Below are positions 1 to 11,307 of a stretch of 64,000 nt of DNA, piece by piece. Source of the stretch: Jacaranda mimosifolia (lineage: Eukaryota > Streptophyta > Magnoliopsida > Lamiales > Bignoniaceae). Each line of letters opens with the position of its first letter. The stretch's first letter is position 1. Position numbers and translations under genes: made by a program. The notes beneath the pieces are model-generated. The model was not told where the DNA came from, did no database searches, and worked only from the letters and a program-made list of their open reading frames with translations. Where the stretch lies: assembly GCA_018894105.1 (NCBI GenBank), contig CM032131.1, positions 1,142,501 through 1,206,500 of the forward strand. Direction: 5' to 3'.

Positions 1-279
1 AGAAAAGGAACTATCATGTCCCTAATATTAATTGAGGATAAATGATAATCTTCTTAGGCCACGTTTGATTCGAAATTTTAATAATGAAAGCTATTGTAGT
101 AGTGAGATTAAAATTATATATTAACCACAATTACTAACGATTACTATCTTTAAACTACCATTTGATATGCAAGATTGGAGTTGAAGATTAACAAGACTCA
201 ATCTGCCTTCCAATGTAATCTCCCGTTTGCTAGGCATCACTATAAATAATATACCTATTATGCCCTTTGTCATTCAAAC
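1..279. other. AT-rich intergenic sequence
   Basis: No open reading frame of note and no recognisable RNA gene is visible here. The stretch is AT-rich and runs into the tandem array that begins at about 280. A GGCC-CGTTTG-like motif near 56 and a CCCGTTTGCTAGGC motif near 226 recall plant MITE ends, but they do not form a convincing inverted pair. Confidence 0.4.
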
Positions 280-1008
280 CATATAAAGTAACAATTAACA
301 TATTGAAATAAAAGCATCAAGTAACAATTAATTAGTCAATTTTTACATAATATTAAAATTTATCACCTGATTTTAATTGTTGGGTTATTAATACAATATT
401 AGATAGTATTAAAATTAATTAGTCAATTTTAAATCATATAAAGTAACAATTAACATATTAAAATAAAAGTATCAAGTAAGAATTAATTAGTCAATTTTTT
501 ACATAATATTAAAATTTATTACCCAATTTTAATTGCTAGGTTATTAATATAATATTAGAATAATATTAAAATTAATTAGTCATTTTTAAATCATATAAAG
601 TAACAATTAACATATTAAAATAAAAGCATCAAGTAAGAATTAATTAGTCAGTTTTTACATAATATTAAAATTTATTACCCAATTTTAATTGCTAGGTTAT
701 TAATAGAATATTAGAATAATATTAAAATTAATTAGTCATGTTTAAATCATATAAAGTAACAATTAACATATTAAAATAAAAGTATCAAGTAAAAATTAAT
801 TAGTCATTTGTTACATAATATTAAAATTTATTACCCGATTTTAATTGCTGGGTTATTAATATAATATTAGAATAATATTAAATTAATTAGTTATTTTTAA
901 ATCATATAAAGTAACAATTAACATATTAAAATAACAGCATCAAGTAACAATTAATTAGTCAGTTTTTGCATAATATTAAAATTTATTACCCGATTTTAAT
1001 TGCTTGGG
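280..1008. repeat. Tandem array of ~156-bp AT-rich unit, about 4.7 copies
   Basis: The phrase CATATAAAGTAAC recurs at 280, 435, 592, 748 and 903, giving a period of 155-157 bp. Each unit continues with the same order of motifs: AACATATT, AGTCA, ACATAATATTAAAATTTAT, then TTTTAATTG and GGTTATTAATA. The last unit breaks off near 1008. Units differ by a few substitutions and one- or two-base indels. It is a short satellite-like array with no coding capacity, lying about 1.1 kb upstream of the reductase-like gene. Confidence 0.9.
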
Positions 1009-2144
1009 TCAAAAATGGGAAAATGTTGCTATTGGTGAATCTGTATGTTTTTGTAAGGACGAGACAAAGTTGAAATTTGGCTTTGACAATAGAAGCGCAG
1101 AATTGACAATATCTTCCAACAATAAGATTTGAAATTGGGTGTGATAGATAAGAACCCGCCACTCCAATAATGACTAATGTCATCTACAGTAGCGGGCCAG
1201 GAATAAAATGCAAACCAGCCGGGGATAGGACCACTTGAACTCCTTCATATAAAATTTCACTCACATAACTTTTAATATACATTTTTCTATTGATTTTATT
1301 GTTTTAGCATTTCATCATTTTATTTTATTTTATTTTACGTATATACGCATATTAAGAATTCATTGACGTTCGAACTTAAATATTATGTTTTTTTCTTTTA
1401 TTTATACACATATATGTCAGGAGTTCATTCAAATCTTCAATCTTATATTTTATGTGTGAGATTGATGTTATTGAACCAAATGATCATTCGATAAATTTCA
1501 AATTTTTATGTGTAAAAGCAATCTCACAAGCTCAACGGATTATCCGACTATAACCCTACTTAAGTTGTGGAAAATTTTCACTGAAATCCCAAACAAACTT
1601 AATCTTATCCCAATTTCAGTTAAAATCCCAAATCGATCACTGAAATCCCCCAACAAACATGATCTTATATCAATTTGAGATGAAATTTCAAATTGGATCA
1701 ATGATAATTTAGTTCAATGGACCACAAATAAAATGTTGATAAATTAAATATGCTGGACCACCCGAACCATCATTCAATGCATACTCTGACCTTTTGAATC
1801 AGCATACTCTTGAAACAACATATCAATATATATATATATATATATATATATATCTTATAGTGGATTAATGTGGTGTGTACTCCATTTCTTGAATGAATGG
1901 TGAGGGTTGAACATATATAGTCCCCATCATGCCCTCAAAGCTTAGAATTTCACCTACACTGCGTGTTCTGTGTGTGTTTAAACCTCACAATAAAGTTATC
2001 GACCCATGACGGCAAATATCGGAGAAAGCGAGTGCAAAACATTATTAGTCGGCGCCGGCGCAATACATATAAACCACATATATAGTGCTGGCGGCGGGCG
2101 GTATTTATTAACCCATAGTGTTTTAACAGCTGCAGTATTATTTT
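1009..2144. other. Intergenic region upstream of the reductase-like gene
   Basis: This is non-coding, AT-rich sequence. It contains an (AT)n run at 1826-1853 and presumably the promoter and 5' leader of the gene starting near 2154. No core promoter element can be singled out, because the (AT)n run mimics a TATA box. Confidence 0.4.
1826..1853. repeat. (AT)n microsatellite
   Basis: A perfect AT dinucleotide run of about 28 bp lies roughly 300 bp upstream of the reductase-like start codon. Such runs are often length-polymorphic. Confidence 0.9.
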
Positions 2145-2409
2145 ATGTTATTAATGGCGGAAAAAGGGATCACTCATGTCTGCGTAACAGGTGCTGGGGG
2201 CTATCTGGCTTCATGGCTAATCAAGCTTCTTCTTTCTGAAGGCTACAATGTTCATGGCACCGTCAGAAATCCAGGTGTCTTTCTAATTTTTTTGTACACA
2301 GACAGTATAGTAATTCTTGTTGTTTAATGATTCTTTCCCACTGTTTTTATTTTCTATTCATGTCTTTTATTTTGTCCTTGTGTTTGATTTGGTTTATTTT
2401 CTGTCCTCC

Positions 2410-2443
2410 TTTTTTTTTTTTTTGGTTGGGGGGGGGGGGGGGG
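2410..2443. repeat. Poly-T/poly-G homopolymer tract
   Basis: A run of 14 T is followed, after GGTT-like bases, by a run of 16 G. It lies in intron 1 of the reductase-like gene. Such G runs are prone to length error in sequencing. Confidence 0.9.
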
Positions 2444-2588
2444 TGCCGGCAACAACACTTCTACTTTTTTGCGGTAATATGTGAAGCTTGTCAACTGATC
2501 TCAAGAAAATGAACCCAAAATCCATCGTATAATTGTTTTGGGATATCTCTTATGTTTCTTCTTGAATTCACTTTATTACAACACAGTG

Positions 2589-2955
2589 ATGTGAAGATTA
2601 AGGTTTGCATTCTTCCGACGTAGTATCTATCACCTGAATCCTGGAAGCTGAGTGGCTCAGCTTACTTTGGGAAGGCTTGCCTCCTAAAGCTAAAAGACTT
2701 GTTAGGTTTGAGTTTGGCTCAATACTAATTTTTGTTTATTTTGGATCTAAAATCTGTGATAAAGAAAGTTTTGTGAAAATTAAGGTTTGCATTCTTCTTG
2801 CATTGGACAAAATTTAGTAAACTTAGCATCATCAAGAGCTCAGAAAGTAAGTTGGGTTGGCCTACTCTGGGAAGGCCTGCCTCCAAAAGACTTATTGGAC
2901 TTTTGGGCCCGACCAAATATTAACATTAGTTTATTTTGGGTTCAAAATCCGTGTT
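2589..2955 (+). repeat. Imperfect direct duplication inside intron 1
   Basis: Two ~175-bp segments, about 2589-2762 and 2770-2955, share the same order of motifs: ATTAAGGTTTGCATTCTT, then CTCTGGGAAGGC or CTTTGGGAAGGC with TTGCCTCC or CTGCCTCC, AAAGACTT, TTTATTTTGG and AAAATC. Short indels separate them. This is a diverged tandem duplication within the intron. Confidence 0.75.
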
Positions 2956-4704
2956 GTCACACAAGAATGAAAGTTTTGTTGTGATCTTATATTGTTCATT
3001 TGGGATAGTGATGGTTGATGTGGATAACTAAATTTGTCGTAAAAGATGGTACAATAATGGCCTCATATAGATTTCTTCATGTAATGTTGCAGGGGAAGAC
3101 AAAAATGCTCATTTGAAAAACCTTGAAAATGCAGCTGAAAAGCTGAAGCTCTTTCAGGCAGACTTGCGGGATTTCGACTCCATTCTTGCAGCAGTTCAAG
3201 GATGTGATGGGGTGTTCCATGTCGCCAGCCCGGTTCCTTATGGTTCTGTTCCAAATCCGGAGGCATGGCTCATGAATTCTTACTTGAACTGCAAATTGAA
3301 TGAATTTTGTCAATTGAAGCTTGTTAATTTGCTTTTTAGCAAATATATGCTGCCGTGACTGGATGATCTTCATTATGCGATTATTTGGCAACACTGGTGC
3401 AGGTGGAGCTGGTCGAGCCAGCTGTAGAAGGCACTCTTAATGTCCTTAAGGCATGCCCCGAAGCAAAAGTCAGACGTGTTGTGATTGTATCATCAGCTGC
3501 TGCGATTGTGATGAATCCCAATTTGCCCAAGGATCAAGTGATGGACGAGACTTGTTGGTCGGACTGGGAATACTGCAAGAAAAACAACGTAATTTTTCTG
3601 TTATACAGCTGTTTTTCTTCACTGTAATGTTCTCTTTCAACTGATCAATTTGATTTGCTCATCTTATGTACACAGAACTGGTACTGTTTTTTGAAAACAG
3701 TGGCGGAGGCTGAGGGTTGGGAGTATGCAAAGAAGAGCGGGCTTGATGTTGTCACTCTTTGTCCAACTCTTATTTTCGGACCTATGCTGCAGCATACGAC
3801 AAATGCTAGCAGTTTGGCTCTTGTTAAGATGTTGATAGGTGTTTACTTCTACATGTATAGTATCTTTGGTTTCTCATACCTGTCTTTTTCTTCTGCACAT
3901 GTCTATTGATTATATATATATTTTGCACTTCACAACTTTCCCTTCAGAACTGGAGGCCTTTCGTCTTGAACTACTGTTTTCTGTTCTCTTTTGGCCTCTT
4001 ATAGATTTAAGCAGTTTACAGGCTGAGGCAATAAATATATCCGATTGAATGCTACTATTCTCTGCTCGTATGGATATAAACAGTTGGGAGGTTGCAGCAA
4101 TAGATATATTCGATTATTTGCATAGGAATTTTCTTATTTGTCAGCGGATGATACATTTTCTTACATGATGACACAGAAGGATACGAGGTAATGGAATCCG
4201 GAAGATAGTAGATGTCCGAGATGTAGCTGAGACCTTAAAGTTGGTATACGAGATACCAGAAGCTGAAGGTAGATAGATACATATGCTCATCTCACACGAT
4301 CAAGACTCAAGATTTAGTGAAAATTTTGAGAGAGCGATATCCAAACTATAACTATCCCAAGAGGTAAAATGGTGTTTCCTCAAAGAATTGCACGACTTTG
4401 ATGGTATTTGGATGAACTTATAAACTTCTCAAAATATCTGACAATTTTTTAATAAGAGCTTTTAAATAAGTTCAGTCAAACGCCCGCTAAACATGCAAAT
4501 CTTGCTCAATTTATATTTAATATTTTTACATGGATTTATAATCTTTCATGTATTATGGTTTTTTGCAGCTTCAGAGAGGGAAAGGAACAGTCAAAACTCA
4601 GTTCAGAAAAACTGCAAAGGCTTGGTTGGAAGTACAGGCCATTGGAAGAAACCCTTGTGGATTCTGTTGAGAACTACAAACAGGCTGGCCTTTTCCATTC
4701 ATGA

Positions 4705-5280
4705 CTTAAAATCCTTGTATTTTGAGCACATGAAATCAGACAGAGTTGAATAATTTCACAACATCATAAACTGCAGTTAAGAAGTCTTTAACTCAGTAAT
4801 TGGATGATTGTAATGGAATATGTCGTTTGGAAGTTAATGAAGCAACATCTATTCTTAGATGTAATCCCTTTCTGTCTGTTGGCTGCTTTAAGTAGGGACT
4901 AGGAATGACAATGCATTCGAATCAAATTCGAATCTACTTCAGACGCATTTTACATGGGATTGAATTCTAAAATTACAATTAAGTCTTAAGATGAGCTTTG
5001 GGTTTAGTCTACTCGAGCTCGATTCATTAAAAGAATTATCTATAATTTTTTAAGTATATATAAATATATTCGTGCATTTTACATATACATTCACATATAT
5101 AATTCTAAATTAAAATAATAACATAGAACCACTAAGTAATTTATACTTTCACTATATATGTACAATAGCAATATATACAATTGAATTTTTAATTTTAAAA
5201 AATTAAAATGTATATGTATAAATATATAAATAATTATTTCTCTATTAATACTATTTTTATCATATTGAATCTATTGATTG
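4705..5280. other. Gene-free AT-rich spacer
   Basis: This holds the presumed 3' UTR of the reductase-like gene, followed by AT-rich sequence up to the target duplication of the first copia element. No ORF or structured element was recognised. Confidence 0.5.
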
Positions 5281-5285
5281 ATATG

Positions 5286-5939
5286 TGTTGTTACTCAGAA
5301 AGACCAAACAGTAAAATTGAGAAATACAAGTAAAGTAATTCAATGAAAAGAAAACAAGATTTAACGTGCTTTGGCGATGTGCCTAATCCACCCGACAAAA
5401 ATATGAATTCATTGATTCCAAATCAAGTGCCAAGTACAAATTTAAGCCCCACAAATCTCATAAGAATACCCAACAACCTCTTTCTAACCTCCGTTCTAAG
5501 AGAAAATCTCTAAAACAGTTTAGAATCACTTTGATTGGGTTCGTACTATCTATCCTTGAATAAAATAGGGTTTAAAAACCCAAACAAATCAAAAAAATGG
5601 GCTTGGGCCTTGCGTGCCGCACCGAGGTGCACAAAATTTGTGCCCCGGCATGGAAAACCCATTGCGAACAGTTTATGATGCGCCAGGGCGCACAAACCTT
5701 GTGCCCTAGCACAAGATTGCAGTGAACCTTATGCCAAGGTACAGCTAGCTTGCACCTAGCGTAAGTCACGAGCTTAATTTGCCTAGGCTTGCACCTGGGC
5801 ACTGCAATTGTGTGACCCAACGCACAGTGGAGTGCTCCAACATCCCATCTTGATGTCTTCTCGCTCGTTTGTGCACCATTTCTTCGTCGTTTTCACCATT
5901 TGTCGCCATTTGTAACTTAAATTTCAAAGAAACTCAACA
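5286..5939 (-). repeat. 3' LTR of the first copia element
   Basis: It is 654 bp long and aligns throughout with 10400-11033, for example through AACGTGCTTTGGCGATGTGC versus AACGTGCTTCGGCGATGTGC. It is bounded by TG...CA and abuts the ATATG duplication on its left. Confidence 0.9.
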
Positions 5940-5997
5940 ATTCTCCACGTTAACTTAAAGTTTTCCATCCATCGTCTTGTCTCCCCGAAATGGACTA

Positions 5998-8900
5998 TCA
6001 TCTGAGTTTGTAAATGTTTATCAAATCCAAGCAATGCTCGAATTTGGTTCCTGGAATGGTCTTAGTCAACATGTTTTTCGGATTATCCTTTGTCCCAACT
6101 TTGTCAACTAAGATGACACCTTGAGACACCATATCCCATATGAAGTTGTGCCTCACATCAATGTGCTTTGTTCTCTCATAAAATGCTTGATTCCTTGATA
6201 TGTGTATAGCACTCTGATTATCATAAAATACTGTAGTAATATCAGAAGTCATACCCATATCATCAATCAGCCCCTTTAGCCAAATGTCTTCCTTCACGCC
6301 ATCAATTAAAGTCATGTACTCAGCCTCTATTGTGGACAATGCAACTAATGACTATAAAGTGACCTTCTAGCTACCGGTACAACTCGAAACACAAAACACT
6401 TAGCCTGTCATAGACCTTTTACTATCCAAATCTCTAGCATAATCCGCATCTACATAGCTAACAAGTCTAGCAGTAGAATTTAGTTGACTATATTTCAAAC
6501 ATCTATCCGTAGAGCCTCTCAGATACCTCATAATCCATTTCACTACCTGCCAATGTGTCTTTCCCAGCTTGTGCATGTGCCTGCTCATAACACTAACTGC
6601 ATGTGAAATATTTGACCTAATGCATACCATGGTGTACATCAAACTACCAACTGCACTGGCATATGGCACATTAGACATGTGTTTCACCTTACCCTTAGTA
6701 CTTGGCGATAGATCTAATGAGAGTCTGAAATAAGTTGGAAGTGGCGTACTAACTGGCTTGGACTTGTTCATCCTATCCAGTACTTTCTCAGTATATTTTT
6801 GCTGAGACAAGTACAACAAACCAGAATGTCTATCTCGGACAATATCCATGCCCAATATCCTCTTCGCACTACCTAAATCCTTCATCTCAAATTCATCACT
6901 CAACTAAGCCTTTAAAACAGTGATCTCAGATAAGGGTGTAAACGAGCCGAGCCGAGCCCGAGCCTGCTAGGTTTGGGCTCGGCTCGTTTACTGATTCATG
7001 AGCTCGAGCTCGGCTAGTCAAAATAGGCTCAGGCTCGGCTCGGCTCGGCTCGATAAGGCTCGATTCGTATAAACTTGGATGAGATTGCTCTAACTCGATA
7101 AGGCTCGATTCGTATAAGCTCGGATGAGCTCAAGCCCGTTTAGGCTTGAAACAAATTTTAAAATAATAAACTCCATATTATTATTATTATTATTATATAA
7201 AATATATATATAATAAAAAGCTCGTTTAGGCTCGCGAGCCTGTCGAGCCGAATACTATTGAGCTTGGCTCGGCTCGATTCATTTAAGTTCGAGCCGAATT
7301 CGAGCTTTCATCGAGTCGAGCCCAAACCGTTCGCGAATAGTCTTATCTCATTTACACTCGTAATCTCAGATATATTTCTAGAGGCAATCAACATATCATT
7401 AACATAAAGCAACAAATAAACGAGAAGACCATCACTACACTTCTTATGACATACACAACACTCATAAATACTTCTAGTATATCCAATCTTGGTAGTAAAT
7501 GCATCAAACCTCTTGTACCACTGTCTGAGAGATTACTTCAAGCCATACAAAGACCTCTTAAAAAGGCATGCCTGATTTTCCTTATGAAAACAACAAATCC
7601 ATATGGTTGATTCATGTAAATTTGTTCTTCCAACTCACCATGTAGAAATGTTGTTTTCACATCCATCTGCTCGAGCTTCATATTAAATAAAGCTACCATG
7701 GCGAGTAATACACGAATAGAGGTATGTTTTATAATTGGGGAGAACACCTCATGAAAGTCAACTCTCTCTCTTTGCGTAAAACCCTTAGCAACTAATCACG
7801 CCTTATAGCGGCATCCTCAACCCTGGGAATCCCTTTCTTTCTCTTGTAGATCCATTTACATCCAACAATTTTCTGCCATTTTGGGTACATCAACCAACTC
7901 CCATGTGCTATTTTTGTGTAGAAACTCCATCTCTTCACTCATAGCAACTATCCATTTATCAGAATTTGGACGAGAAATGGCCTTTTGTATGTCACTGGAT
8001 CATCTCCCACAAACTCCTCCGCCGAACTCAAAGCATAAGCAACCAGATTTGAATATGCAAATCGCTATGGTGATTTGATTTTGCCTCCTCTCTCTATCAA
8101 GGGCCAAACAATAGTTTTATAGTGAATTAATTTCTTGCTGCTAATTAGGTGATGGGTCTCACCAACTTTATCTACCACTTTCTATTTCCCTTTTAAAACT
8201 TGTGAACTGCCAATATCAAACTCAAACTCCACATTCTCCTTGACAGCTCTCTTGACTACTTTCACCCTGCTCCACCTTCAACATAGCAGACTCATCAAAT
8301 ATCACATCCCTGCTGATAATCACCTTGGAGCCCTTATCATCAGTACACCACAAATGATAACCCTTGACTCCATCTACATAGCCTGGGAATACGTACTTCC
8401 TTGCCCTCGGCTTAAACTTTCCATCGGGAACATGAGTAGAAGCAAGATACCCAAATACCCAATCAAATTTGAGTAATTAGTAGGAGATCTTGACCAAACT
8501 TTCATTGGTGTCTTGTGGTCCAAAGCAATCGATCATGACCTATTCATCAAATAGCAAGCAATATTAACAGCGTCAGCCCAAAAATCCTTGGACAATCCGA
8601 TGTTAAAGAGCATGTATCTAGCTCTCTCCCAATAGTCCTATTCATCCATTCTGCAACTCCATTTTGATGTAGTATATGAACAACTGTGTGATACCTCACA
8701 ATCCCCTCCTTATCGCAGAACTCCTGAAATTCCTTGTTGCAAAACTCCAGGCCATTGTTAGTCCTCAAGCGTTTAACCTTCTTTCTGGTCTACTTCTTAA
8801 TCAAGGTATTCCACTACTTGAAGTTGATAAATACCTCATCCGTATGCTTCAATATGTACCCCTATACTCTCTGTAAGAAGTCATTAATGAATGTCATCAT

Positions 8901-10071
8901 GTACCTAGTACCACACTTTGAAGGAAATTGAGAAGGACCCCAAAGATCTGAGAGAATGTAACCTAAAGTGCCCTTGGTCCTGTGAACTGCGGTGCTGAAC
9001 TTCACCCTGTGATGCTTGCCAAAAACACATTACTCACAAAAATCCAGCTCACTAGTCTTTTCTCCACAAAGCAAACCTCATTTGCACAACTCTAACATTT
9101 CTCTCTCGCTTATATGCCCAAGCCGCATATGCAACAATCTTGTAGTATCATTGAGTGATGAAAAATTATTGTAGTACCAGAAATTGTACTACTCTGCAAC
9201 ATATAAAGACCATTACCCTTGTCCCCATTCATGATTAGTAGAGCACCCTTGGAAACCCGCAGAACTCTATCTCGAGCTCTGTACTCACATCCATTCCTAT
9301 CCAGAGTACCTAACGAAATTAAATTTTTCTTCAGATTAGGAACATAATGTACATTTGTCACCATCCTCACAATTCCATTGTGCATTTTAATACTCATTGT
9401 GCCAATCCTTACAACTATGCAAGATGTATCATTTTCCATAAGCAGTTTACCACCATCGTATTTCTAGTAAGTGGTAAATCAATCCTCTCATTGGCACATA
9501 TGTTAGGAACAACCATTATCTAAAATCCACTTGGAACTCAGAAGAATCTCAGTAACATTAAGAACAAGCGCTCCATCAAACTCATCCTCAACAATTCCAG
9601 TAACATCATATCATTTTTTATCAGAAGATTCACCCGAATCCTTCGCCTTTCCACATTCTAGACAATTTTATTTCCAATGTCCCTTTCCTTCGCACCTAAA
9701 ACATTTATCATTTGATTTAGGCTTGTTTCAGGATTTAGATCGGCATCTACTCCTTCTCTTTTCTTTTGGTCTCACCTTTGCAACCAATCCTTCCCTTCCC
9801 CACTTTCACTTTCATTATTGCCTAAGACATGCTTTCTCAACTCATTCGAATTCAATGAGGCATTCACATCCTCCATTGATATCGTATCTCTTACATACAG
9901 CAAAGTAGTAACCAAGTGCTCAAAGGATTTAGGCAGAGAATAGAAAAGAAGTAATGCTTGGTCTTCATCCTCAATTTCTACATCTATACTAGAGAGATCC
10001 AATATCACCTTATTGAAATAATCAATATGATGAGTAATATATGCACATTCCTTCATCTTGAGGGCGTACAA
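5998..10071 (-). pseudogene. Copia gag-pol polyprotein remnant
   Basis: On the minus strand from right to left, 10071-9772 is a gag segment with the acidic motif DVEIEDEDQALLL. The zinc knuckle near 9720-9640 reads CFRCEGKGHWK, then a stop, then NC. Segment 9439-9110 is the protease/pre-integrase region with HYVPNLKKNLISLG. Segment 8768-8547 is integrase, with RTNNGLEF where the family has RTDNG, so a catalytic Asp is lost, and HQNGVAEWMNRT. Segment 7747-7538 is the start of reverse transcriptase (LEQMDVKTTFLHGELEEQIY). Segment 6903-6400 continues it (FEMKDLGSAKRILGMDI), and 6339-5998 is RNase H (TKHIDVRHNFI). Many stops and shifts separate the pieces, and a 432-bp MITE splits the reverse transcriptase just after the active-site region. 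No functional product is expected. Confidence 0.88.
6931..7362. mobile_element. Nested hAT-type MITE (GGCTCG-rich)
   Basis: This 432-bp insertion sits inside copia reverse transcriptase. It is flanked by a perfect 8-bp duplication, ATCTCAGA, at 6923-6930 and 7363-7370. Removing the insert and one copy restores the copia reading NISEI-TVLKA. The ends are imperfect inverted repeats, TAAGGGTGTAAACGAG against TACGAGTGTAAATGAG. The body is full of GGCTCG/CGAGCC motifs. An 8-bp duplication with short inverted ends is the hAT signature. It has no coding capacity. Confidence 0.9.
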
Positions 10072-10382
10072 TCAATTTATGAGGGATTTCGTTATATACA
10101 GACTCTCCAGCTTTGACTACAATCCTGCTAGTGTACTTTATGTGGCAACTTCTCTTAGTACGTTATATGTCATCGATAACACCAAAGTACCATAAGCCTT
10201 TGCCATAAATTCATTATTCTCCCCATCTGAAAGCATCTCTAGCAAGAAATCTCTGCCTTTTAGCACTCTCTGTAAACCTTATTAACAAAGCAAGGCGTGC
10301 GCCTTCATCTTCTACATCCTAAAATCATTCTTCTCATCAAATTTCTCTACCTCGTACTTCATGGTAGACATTTGGTCAATTT

Positions 10383-10397
10383 GGCTCTTAATACCAG
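10383..10397 (-). other. Primer binding site of the first copia element
   Basis: Read on the minus strand, the bases next to the right LTR give TGGTATTAAGAGCC. This is close to the TGGTATCAGAGC complement of initiator-Met tRNA, and it fixes the element's orientation. Confidence 0.75.
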
Positions 10398-10399
10398 TT

Positions 10400-11033
10400 T
10401 GTTGTAACCTAAAAAAACTAAATAGTAAAAATTGAGAAATTACACATAAAGTAATTTAATGAGAAAAAAAATAAAATTTAACGTGCTTCGGCGATGTGCC
10501 TAATCCACCCGATAAAGATATGAATTTATTGATTCCAAATCAAGTGCTAAGTATAAATTTAAGTCCCACAAATCTCACAAGAACACCCAACACCCTTATT
10601 CTAACCTTCGTTTTGAGAGAAAATCTCTAAAACAGTCTAGAATCACTTTCACATGGTTCATTTTATCTATCCTTGAAGAAAATAGGGTTTAAAAATCCAA
10701 ACAAATCATAAAACAGGCTTGGGCCCTGCGTACCACATTGGGGCGCACAAAAAACCCGTGAACAATTTATGCCGTGTGAAGGCACAGAAAACTTGAGCCC
10801 TGGTGCAAGATTGCGGTGAACCTTGCACCAGTGCGCGACCTACGAGCTCAATTTGCCCTGGCTTGTGCCCGGGCACTGCTACTATGCACCTTAACGCACA
10901 ATATTCTGCCCATCTACGTCGAGGCATGCTCCACCATCCCATCTTGACATCGTCTTGCCAGTTTTGGCACCATTTCACACCGTTTCTTCATTGTTTTCAC
11001 CGTTTCTTGCCAAATTTCAAGGCACACTCAACA
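10400..11033 (-). repeat. 5' LTR of the first copia element
   Basis: It is 634 bp long and the partner of 5286-5939. It starts TGTTGTAACC and ends CACTCAACA on the plus strand, next to the right-hand ATATG duplication. Confidence 0.9.
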
Positions 11034-11307
11034 ATATGTTTAAATTTTTTATACTAGGCATTTTTTGTGTTTTAAAAATACCTATTAAGCATTTTTAAGA
11101 CTATAAAATAAGTTTATCGTGTCTAATTCATTACTTCTTATCGTCCAAATTTAATTTTTAGGAAAGAATGGTTTAGAAAAGAATTACACTGTCCATCAAC
11201 TTTCTCCCAGACCTGACCGACCCAGTAAGCTGTTTTTCAATAGCAACAGAGGAGACAACGACGTCCTCGGCTAGGAAAAGTGAATCAAAACAATAGTTGT
11301 CCATCTA

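Larger units (their letters stand above)
2154..4704 (+). pseudogene. Cinnamoyl-CoA reductase-like (CRL1-type) short-chain reductase, frame-disrupted
   Basis: Six exons can be joined: 2154-2274, 3093-3262, 3403-3588, 3676-3838, 4177-4363 and 4569-4704. An in-frame ATG at 2145 is an alternative start. They would encode about 320 aa of the extended SDR family that includes dihydroflavonol reductase, cinnamoyl-CoA reductase and Arabidopsis CRL1; these enzymes reduce with NADPH in the cytosol. Exon 1 has the nucleotide-binding motif [11 protein letters not shown] and then HGTVRNP. Exon 3 has [11 protein letters not shown]. Exon 4 has NWYCFLKT, which keeps the catalytic YxxxK. Exon 5 has the family motif IVDVRDVAE, and exon 6 ends the protein with LQRLGWKYRPLEETL. 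Exon 5 is broken twice: the frame slips by one base near 4195-4200, and a 4-bp duplication near 4274-4277 brings in a TAG and restores the original frame. The two changes add up to +3. Intron 2 appears to use a GC donor. It is either a recent pseudogene or a gene with assembly errors; the other exons look intact. The substrate cannot be predicted. Confidence 0.8.
5286..11033 (-). mobile_element. Ty1/copia LTR retrotransposon, complete in structure but decayed
   Basis: The element is 5.75 kb long. Both ends carry related LTRs (5286-5939 and 10400-11033) that start TGTTG and end CAACA. It is flanked by a perfect 5-bp target duplication, ATATG, at 5281-5285 and 11034-11038. Inside the right LTR lies a degenerate initiator-Met tRNA primer site, so the element reads on the minus strand. 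Fragments of gag, zinc knuckle, protease, integrase, reverse transcriptase and RNase H occur in the copia order from right to left. All are separated by stops or frameshifts. The LTRs differ by many substitutions and indels, so the insertion is old. A hAT-type MITE is nested in the reverse transcriptase. Confidence 0.92.

Noticed and set aside
52..236. Possible MITE with GGCC-CGTTTG ends at the window start
   Set aside because: The two ends do not align as inverted repeats over more than a few bases and no target duplication is visible.
2006..2239. Open frame of 77 codons overlapping the reductase-like start
   Set aside because: It lies in another frame over the 5' leader and exon 1. The conserved reductase N terminus is in the frame starting at 2145/2154.
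5572..5820. Minus-strand Cys/His-rich open frame in the copia LTR
   Set aside because: A related frame occurs in the other LTR, but both are short, differ in detail and lie within non-coding LTR sequence.
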